This document shows, one piece after another, positions 10,866 through 18,973 of a stretch of DNA of 64,000 nt (position 1 is the first letter of the stretch; every line of letters begins with the position of its first letter). The notes beneath the pieces were generated by a model. It worked only from the letters and a program-made list of their open reading frames with translations, was not told the origin of the DNA and did not search any database. The position numbers and the translations under genes were made by a program. Source of the DNA: Cupriavidus necator (GTDB lineage Bacteria > Pseudomonadota > Gammaproteobacteria > Burkholderiales > Burkholderiaceae); assembly GCF_013141915.1 (NCBI RefSeq), contig NZ_SROX01000008.1, positions 186,001-250,000 of the forward strand, given 5' to 3'.

Positions 10866-11188
10866 GCTTCCTCCATCACGCACTGCAGGGGGTGCCCCGC
10901 CTGCCGCGCGTGCGTTGACACCAGCTCGACCTTAGTCGCCGCGATATCCCTGGTGTAGATACCGCAGACGCCCTTTCCTTCCCGGTGCACGGTGAGCATG
11001 ATCTGCGTCGCCGTTTCCCGGTCCCTGCTGAAATACTGCTGCAGGATCATCACGACAAACTCCATCGGAGTGTAGTCGTCGTTCAGCAGCACCACCTTGA
11101 ACATGGCAGGCGGTTTCAGCGCCTGCTCTTTCCGCTCCAGGATGGTGCCTGCTTCGCGTTGTGGGACATTCGCAAGCCGTGTAGCCAT
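10862..11188 (-). CDS. clpS: ATP-dependent Clp protease adaptor ClpS
   Basis: ClpS binds N-degron proteins and delivers them to ClpA. The conserved [16 protein letters not shown] segment and the [14 protein letters not shown] segment are both present. At 108 residues the length is typical, with a basic N-terminal extension. Its stop overlaps the clpA start by four bases. A good promoter (TTGCAG, 16 bases, TAGAAT) lies directly upstream, and the distance from its -10 box to the ATG is only six bases. The mRNA may therefore be leaderless. Confidence 0.97.
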   Translation of the reverse strand: MATRLANVPQREAGTILERKEQALKPPAMFKVVLLNDDYTPMEFVVMILQQYFSRDRETATQIMLTVHREGKGVCGIYTRDIAATKVELVSTHARQAGHPLQCVMEEA

Positions 11189-11194
11189 GGCTTT

Positions 11195-11222
11195 ATTCTA
11201 ACCCTTACTCGCAACTCTGCAA
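11195..11222 (-). promoter_or_regulatory. clpS-clpA promoter
   Basis: On the minus strand a -35 TTGCAG (11217-11222) and a -10 TAGAAT (11195-11200) are separated by 16 bases. Six bases separate the -10 from the ATG of clpS, which puts the expected +1 at or next to the start codon. Confidence 0.55.
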
Positions 11223-11699
11223 TTTGGGGAAAAGGCGGTGGATTCAAGAGTCCGGCCACCGGTTTTCCGTGGTGAATGGGAGCGGATGGTCCCGCGGAAG
11301 GCCTTGCAAGGCACGTCGCGGCACCGGCCCAAAAGCCGGGCCGCCGGCCGCCAATTCCTGGCAACGGTAACACCGGGCGCCGTCCTGTTCCTGCCACACC
11401 CTTCTGGCAGTGGGGAATCCGCCAGCTTGACAGGGTCCGGCTTTGCCAGAAAAATCGGTCGCACACCCACCGAAGGCCAACGAGCCAAAGCAACAGCCAA
11501 GGCGGGTGATCCGTGAGCAGGGAGGCCCACGGCCCGCGGCGGCGAGTCAGCACTCAGACTGGCCGCCGCACGATAGCACCTCGCCGCGCGTCATCGCCGG
11601 CCGCATTTCAGCACGCGGCCAGCCATGGCGCCGCAGTCCGTGCCGTCCGGCTAGCAAGCTTCCCCGCTTGAAAAATCTGCTATTTCGTTGGGGGAGTAT
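11223..11699 (+). other. Gene-free region, csp promoter and long 5' leader
   Basis: No convincing gene is seen between the clpS promoter and the cold-shock gene; short open frames here lack codon bias and ribosome sites. The stretch includes a TTGACA hexamer at 11427 and an 8-base inverted repeat, CTGGCCGC (11559-11566) with GCGGCCAG (11615-11622), which would fold in the leader transcript. Confidence 0.5.
11427..11455 (+). promoter_or_regulatory. Probable csp promoter
   Basis: A perfect -35 TTGACA (11427-11432) is followed after 17 bases by AAAAAT (11450-11455), a poor -10 match. If used, it gives a leader of roughly 240 bases before the ATG at 11700, as expected for CspA-type genes controlled through a long structured leader. 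Confidence 0.4.
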
Positions 11700-11906
11700 A
11701 TGGCAAGCGGTATCGTCAAATGGTTCAATGACGCCAAGGGATTCGGGTTCATCAAGCCGGACGAGGGTGAAGAAGAACTGTTTGCGCACTTTTCGGCTAT
11801 CCAGATGGCGGGCTTCAAGACGCTGAAGGAAGGCCAGCGCGTCTCGTTCGAGGTGGTCCAGGGCCCGAAGGGCAAGCAAGCCACCAATATCCAGGACGCC
11901 AGCTAA
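11700..11906 (+). CDS. Cold-shock domain protein (CspA family)
   Basis: The protein is a single cold-shock domain of 68 residues that binds single-stranded RNA and DNA and acts as an RNA chaperone. RNP1 is KGFGFI and RNP2 is LFAHFS, and the start [17 protein letters not shown] is standard. The ATG at 11700 is preceded by TTGGGGGAG, a strong ribosome site. The gene stands alone, with a long leader upstream and a terminator at 12062. Which Csp paralogue it is cannot be told from sequence alone. Confidence 0.95.
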   Translation: MASGIVKWFNDAKGFGFIKPDEGEEELFAHFSAIQMAGFKTLKEGQRVSFEVVQGPKGKQATNIQDAS

Positions 11907-12061
11907 AGCGCGCCGCGACCGCATCCCCGGCCGCAGAGCCACCGGAGCGGTCAACAGGGTGTGGGGGATTCCCCCGGGACGGGAACCGATGCCAGCGCCC
12001 CGCTGGCCGCCAAGGCGGCGCAGCGGGCACCGGCTCGCATCAGCTGCACGCATACCCGATG

Positions 12062-12096
12062 GAAAGCCCGGCCTGGCGCCGGGCTTTCTGGTTTTT
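12062..12096 (+). terminator. Terminator downstream of csp gene
   Basis: The stem GAAAGCCCGGC with GCCGGGCTTTC and a short loop is followed by TGGTTTTT. It is about 155 bases past the csp stop and 40 bases before the convergent VOC gene ends. Confidence 0.8.
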
Positions 12097-12137
12097 GGCC
12101 AGGCTTCCGGCCATCGTGCGCCCGCGTCGCGGACGGT

Positions 12138-12599
12138 TCATGCCCAGCCGTCGATTTTCAGGCCGCTGGCCTGTTCGGCCTCTTCCTTGGTGACCTTGCG
12201 CACAGTTTGGCCGAAGGTCCAGACATGGCCTTCCAGGTCGCGGGCAGTGTAGGTCCGGTCGCCATAGAACTCGTCCTGCGGCTCGCGCAGGATCACGGCG
12301 CCGGCGGCCCGGGCGCGCGCGCAATGCTGGTCGAGTCCGTCCGGCACATGCACATGCACGGTCTGTGTATTCTTGCCCCCGATCGATGCCGGGCTGGCGG
12401 TAAAGTCGGCCCACTCGCTGCCGACCATCAGGTAGCTGTCGCCGAAACGCATTTCGGAATGCACCAACTGTCCTTGCTGGTCGCGGATCACCATGACCCG
12501 CTCGAACCCGAACGCCCGCTCCAGCCAGTCCAGCGCCGCTAGCGGATCCTTGTAGAAGAGTGCCGCGCCAAAGGCGGTGCGGCGGAAGGGATCGTCCAT
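12138..12599 (-). CDS. VOC-family (PhnB/glyoxalase-like) protein
   Basis: This single vicinal-oxygen-chelate domain protein has 153 residues. Recognisable elements are FYKDPLAALDWLERAFGFE at the start, then HSEMRFGDSYLMVGSEW, the TVHVHVPDGLDQHCARARAAGA strand-helix unit, and FYGDRTYTARDLEGHVWTFGQ. These resemble PhnB-like and bleomycin-resistance-type proteins, but the DLEGHVW ending is shared by many VOC enzymes and the substrate is unknown. The ATG at 12599 starts just before the first strand. It is a single gene between the csp terminator and the icd terminator. Confidence 0.85.
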   Translation of the reverse strand: MDDPFRRTAFGAALFYKDPLAALDWLERAFGFERVMVIRDQQGQLVHSEMRFGDSYLMVGSEWADFTASPASIGGKNTQTVHVHVPDGLDQHCARARAAGAVILREPQDEFYGDRTYTARDLEGHVWTFGQTVRKVTKEEAEQASGLKIDGWA

Positions 12600-12673
12600 G
12601 CCAGTCTCCCCGGGCGGGATGCCCGTCGAACCCTGACGTTCTAGCCAACGCCGCGGCAGCCGGCAAGAAAAAA

Positions 12674-12701
12674 CCCCGGTGCCGGGTGTCCGGTACCGGG
12701 G
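12674..12701 (-). terminator. Terminator downstream of icd
   Basis: The arms CCCCGGTGCCGG and CCGGTACCGGGG (one mismatch) enclose a short loop. On the minus strand the stem is followed by TTTTTTCTTG, which fits termination of icd transcription. Confidence 0.8.
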
Positions 12702-12740
12702 CTCTGCTGACAGTTCGCCCGCTGCAGCGGGAGTCTGCGC

Positions 12741-13991
12741 TTACATATTGTCGATCATCACCTGACCGAAGCCCGAGCATGAGACCTGGGTCGCGCCTTC
12801 CAGCAGGCGGGCGAAATCATAGGTGACCTTTTTGGACAGGATCGACTTCTCCATCGAAGCAATGATCAGGTCGGCGGCCTCGGTCCAGCCCATGTGGCGC
12901 AGCATCATTTCAGCCGACAGGATTTCCGAACCGGGGTTGACATAATCCTTGCCGGCGTACTTCGGCGCGGTGCCGTGGGTGGCCTCGAACATGGCCACCG
13001 AGTCCGACATGTTGGCGCCCGGCGCGATGCCGATGCCGCCAACCTGCGCCGCCAGCGCGTCCGAAACGTAGTCGCCATTCAGGTTCAGCGTGGCGATCAC
13101 CGAGTATTCGGCCGGGCGCAGCAGGATCTGCTGCAGGAAGGCATCGGCGATGGCGTCCTTGACCACGATGTCCTTGCCGGTCTTCGGGTTCTTGAACTTG
13201 CACCACGGGCCGCCATCGACCAGTTCGGCGCCGAATTCCTTCTGCGCCAGCTCATAGCCCCAGTCGCGGAAGCCACCTTCGGTGAACTTCATGATGTTGC
13301 CCTTGTGCACCAGCGTCACCGACGGCTTGTCGTTGTCGATCGCGTACTGGATCGCCTTGCGCACCAGCCGCTCGGTGCCCTCGCGTGACACCGGCTTGAC
13401 GCCGATGCCCGAGGTGGCCGGGAAGCGGATCTTCTTCACGCCCATCTCGTCCTGCAGGAACTTGATGAGTTTTTTCGCCTGCTCGCTTTCCGCGGCCCAT
13501 TCGATGCCGGCGTAGATGTCTTCCGAGTTCTCGCGGAAGATCACCATATCGGTCTTTTCCGGCTCGCGCACTGGCGAGGGCACGCCCTTGAAGTAGCGTA
13601 CCGGGCGCAGGCAGACATAGAGATCCAGTTGCTGGCGCAGCGCCACGTTGAGCGAGCGAATGCCGCCGCCGACCGGCGTGGTCAGCGGACCCTTGATCGA
13701 CACCACGTATTCCTTCAGCACGTCCAGGGTTTCATCCGGCAGCCATACGTCCGGGCCGTAGACCTTGGTCGACTTTTCGCCGGCGTAGATCTCCATCCAG
13801 GCAATCTTGCGCTTGCCGCCGTAGGCCTTGGCCACGGCTGCATCGACCACCTTGATCATCACCGGCGTAATGTCGAGGCCCGTACCGTCGCCTTCGATGT
13901 AAGGAATGATCGGATTGTCCGGGACATTCAGCGAAAAGTCCTGGTTGACCGTGATCTTTTCGCCTGCCGGAACCTTGATGTGTTGGTACAT
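12741..13991 (-). CDS. icd: Isocitrate dehydrogenase (NADP+)
   Basis: This TCA-cycle enzyme converts isocitrate to 2-oxoglutarate with NADP. The substrate-loop motif [13 protein letters not shown] with the regulatory-type Ser, the metal-binding Asp region ([11 protein letters not shown]) and the nucleotide site [19 protein letters not shown] are all present. At 416 residues it matches the E. coli-type homodimer. The ATG at 13991 ([15 protein letters not shown]) is the family start. It is transcribed alone from the region shared with rluE. That region holds the palindrome GTCTTATATAAGAC, which recurs in shorter form at 19112 and may be a regulator site. Confidence 0.98.
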   Translation of the reverse strand: MYQHIKVPAGEKITVNQDFSLNVPDNPIIPYIEGDGTGLDITPVMIKVVDAAVAKAYGGKRKIAWMEIYAGEKSTKVYGPDVWLPDETLDVLKEYVVSIKGPLTTPVGGGIRSLNVALRQQLDLYVCLRPVRYFKGVPSPVREPEKTDMVIFRENSEDIYAGIEWAAESEQAKKLIKFLQDEMGVKKIRFPATSGIGVKPVSREGTERLVRKAIQYAIDNDKPSVTLVHKGNIMKFTEGGFRDWGYELAQKEFGAELVDGGPWCKFKNPKTGKDIVVKDAIADAFLQQILLRPAEYSVIATLNLNGDYVSDALAAQVGGIGIAPGANMSDSVAMFEATHGTAPKYAGKDYVNPGSEILSAEMMLRHMGWTEAADLIIASMEKSILSKKVTYDFARLLEGATQVSCSGFGQVMIDNM

Positions 13992-14138
13992 GACGTCTCC
14001 AGTACGGAACGGTTGGGACTGCCGCCGGCTCGTGGCCGGGCAGCGAGATTCGGGGAGATGGCGCTGTGCATTGTAGCGGGCCGGGATGCCCGTCCATACT
14101 GCCTTGCATCATGCCGGCGCCACGCCTGATCGTGTTCA

Positions 14139-14152
14139 GTCTTATATAAGAC
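14139..14152. promoter_or_regulatory. 14-bp palindrome in icd-rluE intergenic region
   Basis: GTCTTATATAAGAC is perfectly palindromic and lies in AT-rich sequence that is rare in this window, about 150 bases upstream of icd and 105 bases upstream of rluE. Its 12-bp core TCTTATATAAGA recurs at 19112-19123. I infer a transcription-factor operator, possibly of a TCA-cycle regulator. Confidence 0.5.
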
Positions 14153-14257
14153 ACAAGACTAATTTTATATTATGCAGCAATTTTTCATCATCCGCCAATC
14201 GGGCCGGACCCCGATCCAGCCGGCAACCAGCGCCCCGCTGCGGCATACTTGCGCCCC

Positions 14258-14917
14258 ATGACCCTGATTGCCCTGAACAAGCCGTTTGGCACCATGAGCC
14301 AGTTCTCGGAACACCCGACGCGGCCGACCTTGTCGTCGTGCGTGTCCGTGCCGGGCGTCTATCCGGCCGGGCGGCTCGATGCCGACAGCGAGGGGCTGCT
14401 GCTGCTGACCGACGATGGCGCGCTGCAGGCACGCATCGCCGACCCGCGCCACAAGCTGGAAAAAACCTATCTCGCGCAGGTCGAAGGCGTTCCCGATGCC
14501 GGCGCCCTGGCCCGCTTGCGCGCCGGCGTGGACCTGGGCGATTACGTGACCCGGCCGGCTGCGGTACGCGCCATCGACGCCCCGGACTGGCTGTGGCCCC
14601 GCCACCCGCCGGTGCGCTTCCGCGCCGCCATCCCGACGGCATGGCTGGAGCTGAAGATCCGCGAGGGCAAGAACCGCCAAGTGCGCCGCATGACAGCAGC
14701 AGTCGGATTCCCGACGCTGCGGCTGGTCCGCGTGGCAGTCGGTCCGCTGGACCTGCGCACCCTCGGGCTGGGGCCGGGGGAAAGCTGCGAGGTGCCCCTC
14801 GCCGCAGCGGGGCTTGCGCCGATGATGTCCGTCGGCCGCCAGGCAGGGCTTAGCCCTTATGTCTCGAAGAACAGACAGGCGAACGGAATCAAGCGGCGCT
14901 TACGTTACAAAACTTAA
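14258..14917 (+). CDS. rluE: 23S rRNA pseudouridine synthase, RluE/RsuA family
   Basis: The enzyme isomerises uridine in 23S rRNA; E. coli RluE acts on U2457. The catalytic motif GRLDADSEGLLLLTDDG holds the active-site Asp near residue 46. HKLEKTYLAQVEG, IREGKNRQVRRMTAAVGFPTLRLVRV and the GPL stretch are family landmarks. There is no S4 domain at the N-terminus, which fits RluE rather than RsuA or RluB. I chose ATG at 14258 over TTG at 14249 because the domain starts directly with TLIALNKPFG. The basic tail (KNRQANGIKRRLRYKT) is longer than usual. It is divergent from icd. Confidence 0.88.
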   Translation: MTLIALNKPFGTMSQFSEHPTRPTLSSCVSVPGVYPAGRLDADSEGLLLLTDDGALQARIADPRHKLEKTYLAQVEGVPDAGALARLRAGVDLGDYVTRPAAVRAIDAPDWLWPRHPPVRFRAAIPTAWLELKIREGKNRQVRRMTAAVGFPTLRLVRVAVGPLDLRTLGLGPGESCEVPLAAAGLAPMMSVGRQAGLSPYVSKNRQANGIKRRLRYKT

Positions 14918-15023
14918 CGAATGTCGCGTCAACGCAGGCAGCAGCGACACCGTTCTTATCGGGGACACGTCCATCCACGCGTCACAACTTTCCGACTGTT
15001 CTTATCCTTCGAGGTAATACGCC

Positions 15024-15224
15024 ATGAAAAAACTGATCGCTGCCCTGGTTGTTGGCCTGTTTGCCACCGGCGCCTTCGCCCAGGCCGCGGCGCCTGCCGC
15101 TGCCGACCCCGCAGCGCCCGCGGCTACCAAGCAAGCCCCGAAGAAGACCACCAAGAAAAAGGTCAGCCACAAGAAGCACACCAAGAAGAAGGAAGCCGCT
15201 CCTGCCGCCACCCCGGCCGCTTAA
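15024..15224 (+). CDS. Small exported Lys/Ala/Pro-rich protein, unknown
   Basis: The protein has 66 residues and I do not recognise it as a characterised family. A clear signal peptide (MKKLIAALVVGLFATGAFA) ends in an AFA-Q type cleavage site. The mature part of about 47 residues is first Ala/Pro-rich and then strongly basic, with clusters KKTTKKK, HKKHTKKK and a closing Ala/Pro run. It resembles histone-H1-like low-complexity tails, but the signal peptide places it outside the cytoplasm. The ATG is preceded by TCGAGGTAATACGCC, a usable ribosome site, and a strong terminator follows. It is very probably expressed as its own unit. Confidence 0.75.
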   Translation: MKKLIAALVVGLFATGAFAQAAAPAAADPAAPAATKQAPKKTTKKKVSHKKHTKKKEAAPAATPAA

Positions 15225-15268
15225 CCGGCGCGGATGTCCCCGCCGGCCCTGTGCCGGCACTAGAAGAA

Positions 15269-15300
15269 GGCAGGCCGCCATACCGGCGCCTGCCTTTTTT
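15269..15300 (+). terminator. Rho-independent terminator after small basic protein gene
   Basis: The stem GGCAGGC with GCCTGCC is followed directly by six T residues. It lies 45 bases past the stop at 15224. Confidence 0.85.
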
Positions 15301-15407
15301 GTTGCGCGCCGATGGTTGCATGCTGATTTCGCCCCGCGTGACCGTCGCGCGGGCAACGTGCGTTATGCTTGCGGCTGCCCACGCCGTGCCATCCCTGACA
15401 GACCATC

Positions 15408-15860
15408 ATGCCCTTGCCGCTGAAAAGCCTGACCTCAAGCTGCTGCTTACTGGTTGCCGCACTGTCGGCAGCAGTTGCCAACGCACAAGGCGCAATGCCC
15501 GTGGTGCCGCTGACAGCCGGCATGTATGCGATCCAGGCCGAGGTGGCTGCAACGCCCGCCGCGCGCGAGCAAGGCCTGATGTATCGGAAATCGATGGCGC
15601 CCAATGCCGGCATGCTCTTTGTGTTCGAGCAGAAGGCGGGTCATTGCTTCTGGATGCGCAATACCGAACTGCCGCTGTCGATCGCGTTCCTCGCTGACGA
15701 CGGCACCATCGTCAATATCGAAGACATGGCGCCGCGCACCGAGAGCAACCATTGCCCGAAGACGGTGATCCGCTATGCGCTGGAAATGAACCAGGGATGG
15801 TTTGCGCAGAAAGGCATCAAGGCCGGCGCGAAAATCGGGGGTTTGCCGCAGCCGCGCTGA
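15408..15860 (+). CDS. DUF192-family exported protein
   Basis: The 150-residue protein has a hydrophobic signal peptide (about residues 8-26, cleavage near ANA-QG). The rest is one DUF192 domain with the hallmark sequence AAREQGLMYRKSMAPNAGMLFVFEQ, the CFWMRNTELPLSIAFL strand and the YALEMNQGWFAQKGIKAGAKI ending. The family's biochemical role is not established. Two Cys residues in the mature part, in HCFWM and NHCPK, could form a disulfide in the periplasm. It is convergent with yajQ. Confidence 0.88.
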   Translation: MPLPLKSLTSSCCLLVAALSAAVANAQGAMPVVPLTAGMYAIQAEVAATPAAREQGLMYRKSMAPNAGMLFVFEQKAGHCFWMRNTELPLSIAFLADDGTIVNIEDMAPRTESNHCPKTVIRYALEMNQGWFAQKGIKAGAKIGGLPQPR

Positions 15861-15874
15861 ACGGCGGCTGCAGG

Positions 15875-15896
15875 GCGCCGGCAGGCAAGCCGGCGC
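15875..15896. terminator. Hairpin between convergent DUF192 gene and yajQ
   Basis: GCGCCGGC and GCCGGCGC enclose a 6-base loop in the 44-base gap. No T run follows on either strand, so its terminator activity is uncertain. Confidence 0.35.
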
Positions 15897-15904
15897 GGGC
15901 AACA

Positions 15905-16390
15905 CTAGTCGCGGAAGTTGTTGAAGTCCAGCGGTGCCTCGGACACATCCTTGCGCAGCAGGGCGATCACGTTCTGCAGGTCGTCGCGCTTGGTGCCCGA
16001 GACGCGCACCGCGTCGCCCTGGATGCTGGCCTGCACCTTGATCTTGCTGTCCTTGATCATGCGCACGATCTTCTTGGAGAGATCGCCGGTCACGCCCTTC
16101 TTGATGGTGATCACCTGCTTGACCTTGTCGCCGCTGATCTTGTCGATCTTGCCGTAATCCAGGAAACGCACGTCCACGTTGCGCTTGGCCATCTTGCTGA
16201 TCAGCACATCCTTGACCTGGTCCAGCTTGAAATTATCGTCGGCAAAGGCGGTCAACTCGTTTTCCTTGTGCTCGACCCGCGCGTCCGAGCCCTTGAAATC
16301 GAAGCGCGTTGAGATTTCCTTGTTGGCCTGCTCGACGGCGTTCTTCACCTCGACCATATTCGCTTCGCACACTACGTCAAACGACGGCAT
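15905..16390 (-). CDS. yajQ: YajQ family nucleotide-binding protein
   Basis: This UPF0234 protein has 161 residues. It starts with the family signature [26 protein letters not shown] and continues with RFDFKGSDA and [48 protein letters not shown]. Homologues bind nucleotides or tRNA, and the Xanthomonas member has been described as a cyclic-di-GMP effector that influences transcription. Whether that applies here is unknown. The ATG at 16390 is preceded by AAGGAG. Confidence 0.93.
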   Translation of the reverse strand: MPSFDVVCEANMVEVKNAVEQANKEISTRFDFKGSDARVEHKENELTAFADDNFKLDQVKDVLISKMAKRNVDVRFLDYGKIDKISGDKVKQVITIKKGVTGDLSKKIVRMIKDSKIKVQASIQGDAVRVSGTKRDDLQNVIALLRKDVSEAPLDFNNFRD

Positions 16391-16445
16391 TGCATTCTCC
16401 TTGTGATCCGTATGCCCGGAAGCCGGCCGCGCACGGCGCCTTCCG

Positions 16446-16451
16446 TATAAT
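16446..16451 (+). promoter_or_regulatory. Likely -10 box for murB
   Basis: A perfect TATAAT about 65 bases upstream of murB and divergent from yajQ. A matching -35 hexamer is not obvious. Confidence 0.4.
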
Positions 16452-16515
16452 CCAGCCTACCTCGCAGTTCCGGCTTGCCTGCGCACCAGCGGCGGCCGCG
16501 TCACCTTTCCCTTGC

Positions 16516-17535
16516 ATGGCAGATTTCCACGAATTCTATCCCCTGCGTCGCCACAATACATTCGGATTCGATGCGCGCGCGCGCTTTGCGGTGCCTGTGC
16601 GCAGCGAGGCCGACCTGAGCGCCGCCCTGGCTGACCCGCGCGCCGAAGGCCTGCCGCTGGTGGTGCTGGGCGGCGGCAGCAATGTCGTGCTGACCGGCGA
16701 CCTCGACGCACTGGTGCTCCTGATGGAAATCCCCGGCTACCAGGCCGAAGCCACCAGCGACGGCGGCGATGCCTGGCTGGTCACCGCCGGTGCGGGCGAA
16801 AACTGGAACGCGCTGGTCAACCGCACCATCGCCGACGGCATGCCGGGCCTGGAAAACCTGGCGCTGATCCCGGGCACCGCCGGCGCGGCACCGATTCAGA
16901 ACATCGGCGCCTATGGGGTGGAACTGCGCGAGCGCTTTGCCGGCGTGCGCGCCTATGATCGGCAGGCCGGCCGCTTCGTCTGGCTGGATCTGCCAGCCTG
17001 CGACTTCGCCTATCGCGACAGCCTGTTCAAGCGCTCGGGCGCCGGGCGCTACATCATTACCGCGGTCACGCTGCGCCTGCCCAAGGCATGGCAACCGGTG
17101 CTGTCCTACGGCGAACTGGCGCGGGAACTGGACGGCCAGGCGGCGCCGACCGCGGCCACGATCCGCGACGCCGTGGTGGCGATCCGCTCGCGCAAGCTGC
17201 CCGATCCGGCGCAGCTGGGTAACGCCGGCAGCTTCTTCAAGAATCCGCTGGTGAGCGCGACCCAGCGCGAAGCTCTGCTGCAAGCCCATCCGGATCTGGT
17301 CAGCTATGCGCAGCCGGACGGCACATACAAGCTGGCGGCGGGCTGGCTGATCGACCGCTGCGGTTTCAAAGGCCTGACCGACGGGCCGGTGGGCGTCTAT
17401 GGCAAGCAGGCACTGGTGCTGGTGCACCACGGCGGGGGCACCGGCGCGATGCTGCTGGCGCTGGCCAACCGCATCGCCGATACCGTGCAGGCGCGCTACG
17501 GCGTGCGCATCGAGCCCGAGCCGGTGGTGCTGTAA
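16516..17535 (+). CDS. murB: UDP-N-acetylenolpyruvoylglucosamine reductase MurB
   Basis: This FAD-dependent reductase forms UDP-MurNAc, the second committed step of peptidoglycan synthesis. The [10 protein letters not shown] start, FAD-binding [33 protein letters not shown] and the [13 protein letters not shown] motif with the catalytic Ser are visible. At 339 residues it is the long type I form found in E. coli. I chose ATG at 16516 because the domain begins directly with [13 protein letters not shown], while the open frame extends upstream without similarity. It is followed by a short GC-rich hairpin (17543-17561) before convergent ppnP. Confidence 0.97.
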   Translation: MADFHEFYPLRRHNTFGFDARARFAVPVRSEADLSAALADPRAEGLPLVVLGGGSNVVLTGDLDALVLLMEIPGYQAEATSDGGDAWLVTAGAGENWNALVNRTIADGMPGLENLALIPGTAGAAPIQNIGAYGVELRERFAGVRAYDRQAGRFVWLDLPACDFAYRDSLFKRSGAGRYIITAVTLRLPKAWQPVLSYGELARELDGQAAPTAATIRDAVVAIRSRKLPDPAQLGNAGSFFKNPLVSATQREALLQAHPDLVSYAQPDGTYKLAAGWLIDRCGFKGLTDGPVGVYGKQALVLVHHGGGTGAMLLALANRIADTVQARYGVRIEPEPVVL

Positions 17536-17572
17536 GTCTGACGGGCCAGCCTGGCTGGCCCGGCCGCGTCTG

Positions 17573-17884
17573 TCACGCGAAGTGGCAGACGTAGTCCAGC
17601 GTCTCCAGCACCTCGATGTCGAAGCTGCTGTTGCCCGGCACGTTGAACTGCTGGCCGGCGCCGTAGGTCTGCCAGTCTTCCGCGCCGGCCAGGCGCACGC
17701 GGCAGCTGCCGGCATTGATTTCCATGATTTCCGGCGCGCCGGTGTTGAAGGTCAGCGCCGCCGGGAAAATCACGCCCAGCGTCTTGCGGGTGCCGTCCGG
17801 GAACAGCACGGTGTGGCTCACGCACTTGCCGTCGAAATACAGGTTGGCTTTCTTGACGACCGATACGTTGTCGAACTGGCTCAC
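17573..17884 (-). CDS. ppnP: Pyrimidine/purine nucleoside phosphorylase PpnP (DUF1255)
   Basis: This small cupin of about 103 residues belongs to the PpnP family, which phosphorolyses several nucleosides to free bases and ribose-1-phosphate. Diagnostic stretches are [40 protein letters not shown] and [14 protein letters not shown]...YVCHFA. Three in-frame starts exist. The GTG at 17884 has AAGGAG six bases upstream, whereas the ATG at 17890 abuts the AAGGAG and the GTG at 17899 overlaps it. I prefer 17884. It lies downstream of argF, separated from it by the argF terminator. Confidence 0.9.
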   Translation of the reverse strand: MSQFDNVSVVKKANLYFDGKCVSHTVLFPDGTRKTLGVIFPAALTFNTGAPEIMEINAGSCRVRLAGAEDWQTYGAGQQFNVPGNSSFDIEVLETLDYVCHFA

Positions 17885-17921
17885 TTCCATCTCCTTCACT
17901 GTCTTGAATCAGACGTAAAAA

Positions 17922-17942
17922 GAGGGGCCGTGGCGGCCCCTC
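17922..17942 (-). terminator. Rho-independent terminator downstream of argF
   Basis: The stem GAGGGGCCG/CGGCCCCTC with a 3-base loop is followed on the minus strand by CTTTTTAC. It lies 22 bases past the argF stop. Confidence 0.8.
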
Positions 17943-17963
17943 CTCTGTCCACTCCGCGCTGGC

Positions 17964-18887
17964 TCAGTAGCGGCCGCAGAGCAGGTATTCCATCAGCGCC
18001 TTCTGCACGTGCAGGCGGTTTTCCGCCTCGTCCCAGACCACGCTCTTGGGGCCATCGATCACCGCGGCCTCGACTTCCTCGCCGCGGTGCGCCGGCAGGC
18101 AATGCATGAAGAGCGCGTCGGCCTCGGCGCGGTCCATCATCGCGGTGGTGACCATCCAGTCCTTGAAGGCGCGCTTGCGGGCGTCGTTCTCGGCCTCGAA
18201 GCCCATGCTGGTCCACACGTCGGTGGTGACCAGGCTGGCGCCCTGGCAGGCCGCCAGCGGGTCGTCGAAGACCTTGACCAGGCTGGCGGCGGACGCCGGG
18301 ACCATGGCCGGATCCAGCTGGTAGCCAGGCGGCGCCGAGAAATGGAAGGTGAAGCCCAGGCGCTCGGCGGCCTGGATCCAGGTGTACGCCATGTTGTTGG
18401 CGTCGCCGATCCATGCGACGGTCTTGCCGCGGATGCTGCCGCGCTGCTCGATATAGGTGAAGACGTCGGCCAGCACCTGGCACGGGTGGTATTCATTGGT
18501 CAGGCCGTTGATCACCGGCACGCGCGAATGCGCGGCGAAGCGATCGATGATCTCCTGGCCGAAGGTGCGGATCATGATGATGTCGACCATGCGCGAGATC
18601 ACCTGTGCCGCATCCTCGATCGGCTCGCCGCGGCCCAGCTGCGAGTCACGCGTGTTGAGGAACACCGCATGGCCGCCCAGCTGGTGGATGCCGGCTTCGA
18701 ACGACAAGCGCGTACGCGTGGAATTCTTCTCGAAGATCATGGCCAGCGTGCGGTCGTGCAGCGGGTGCCAGGTCTCGTAGTTCTTGAACTTGGCCTTCAG
18801 GATCCGCGCGCGGTCCAGCAGGTACTCGTACTCTTCGGGAGTGAAGTCGCTGAACTGGAGGTAATGCTTGATCGGGGTTGAGCTCAT
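17964..18887 (-). CDS. argF: Ornithine carbamoyltransferase
   Basis: The enzyme makes citrulline from ornithine and carbamoyl phosphate in arginine synthesis. Carbamoyl-phosphate loop STRTR (EKNSTRTRLSFE), LGRGEPIEDAAQ, the ornithine-side HPCQ, and HCLPAHRGEEV with the catalytic Cys are all present. At 307 residues it is a normal anabolic enzyme. The ATG at 18887 (MSSTPIKHYLQF) fits the family, but only CTTCTTTGTTTT precedes it, with no Shine-Dalgarno sequence. Instead, a 20-codon reading frame ends in an ATGA overlap with this start, within a strong hairpin. Translation of argF may therefore depend on the leader frame. Confidence 0.96.
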   Translation of the reverse strand: MSSTPIKHYLQFSDFTPEEYEYLLDRARILKAKFKNYETWHPLHDRTLAMIFEKNSTRTRLSFEAGIHQLGGHAVFLNTRDSQLGRGEPIEDAAQVISRMVDIIMIRTFGQEIIDRFAAHSRVPVINGLTNEYHPCQVLADVFTYIEQRGSIRGKTVAWIGDANNMAYTWIQAAERLGFTFHFSAPPGYQLDPAMVPASAASLVKVFDDPLAACQGASLVTTDVWTSMGFEAENDARKRAFKDWMVTTAMMDRAEADALFMHCLPAHRGEEVEAAVIDGPKSVVWDEAENRLHVQKALMEYLLCGRY

Positions 18888-18946
18888 AAAACAAAGAAGG
18901 CGGCTCGGTGGGGACGCGCCATCACGAACTGTGACCTACTGTTCAT
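18884..18946 (-). CDS. Putative 20-residue leader peptide of argF
   Basis: Read on the minus strand from ATG at 18946, the frame encodes 20 residues and stops at TGA 18884-18886, overlapping the argF ATG by four bases. Arg codons occur at positions 4 (AGG), 11 (CGT) and 14 (CGA); AGG and CGA are expected to be uncommon in such a GC-rich genome. The peptide ends in a hydrophobic run (AAFFVL). No good ribosome site is seen before its ATG, which lies in the loop region of the leader hairpin. Its existence is read directly from the sequence. Its role in coupling or attenuation is inference. Confidence 0.4.
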   Translation of the reverse strand: MNSRSQFVMARPHRAAFFVL

Positions 18947-18973
18947 GACCCAAGCGCGTCGCGGAGCCGCCTT
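18897..18973 (-). promoter_or_regulatory. Three-tier hairpin in argF leader, possible attenuator
   Basis: Outer arms AAGGCGGCT (18897-18905) and AGCCGCCTT (18965-18973) enclose GACGCGC (18913-18919) with GCGCGTC (18954-18960). These in turn enclose an 8-base inner stem, TCATGAAC/GTTCGTGA on the minus strand with one G-T pair. Downstream on the minus strand the outer stem runs into CTTTGTTTT, as in a Rho-independent terminator, and then directly into the argF ATG. On the + strand the outer stem is followed by TTTCG. Confidence 0.5.

Noticed and set aside
11238..11553. Short open frames in the clpS-csp gap
   Set aside because: No ribosome sites, no recognisable domains and frames overlap each other on both strands; more likely leader and promoter DNA.
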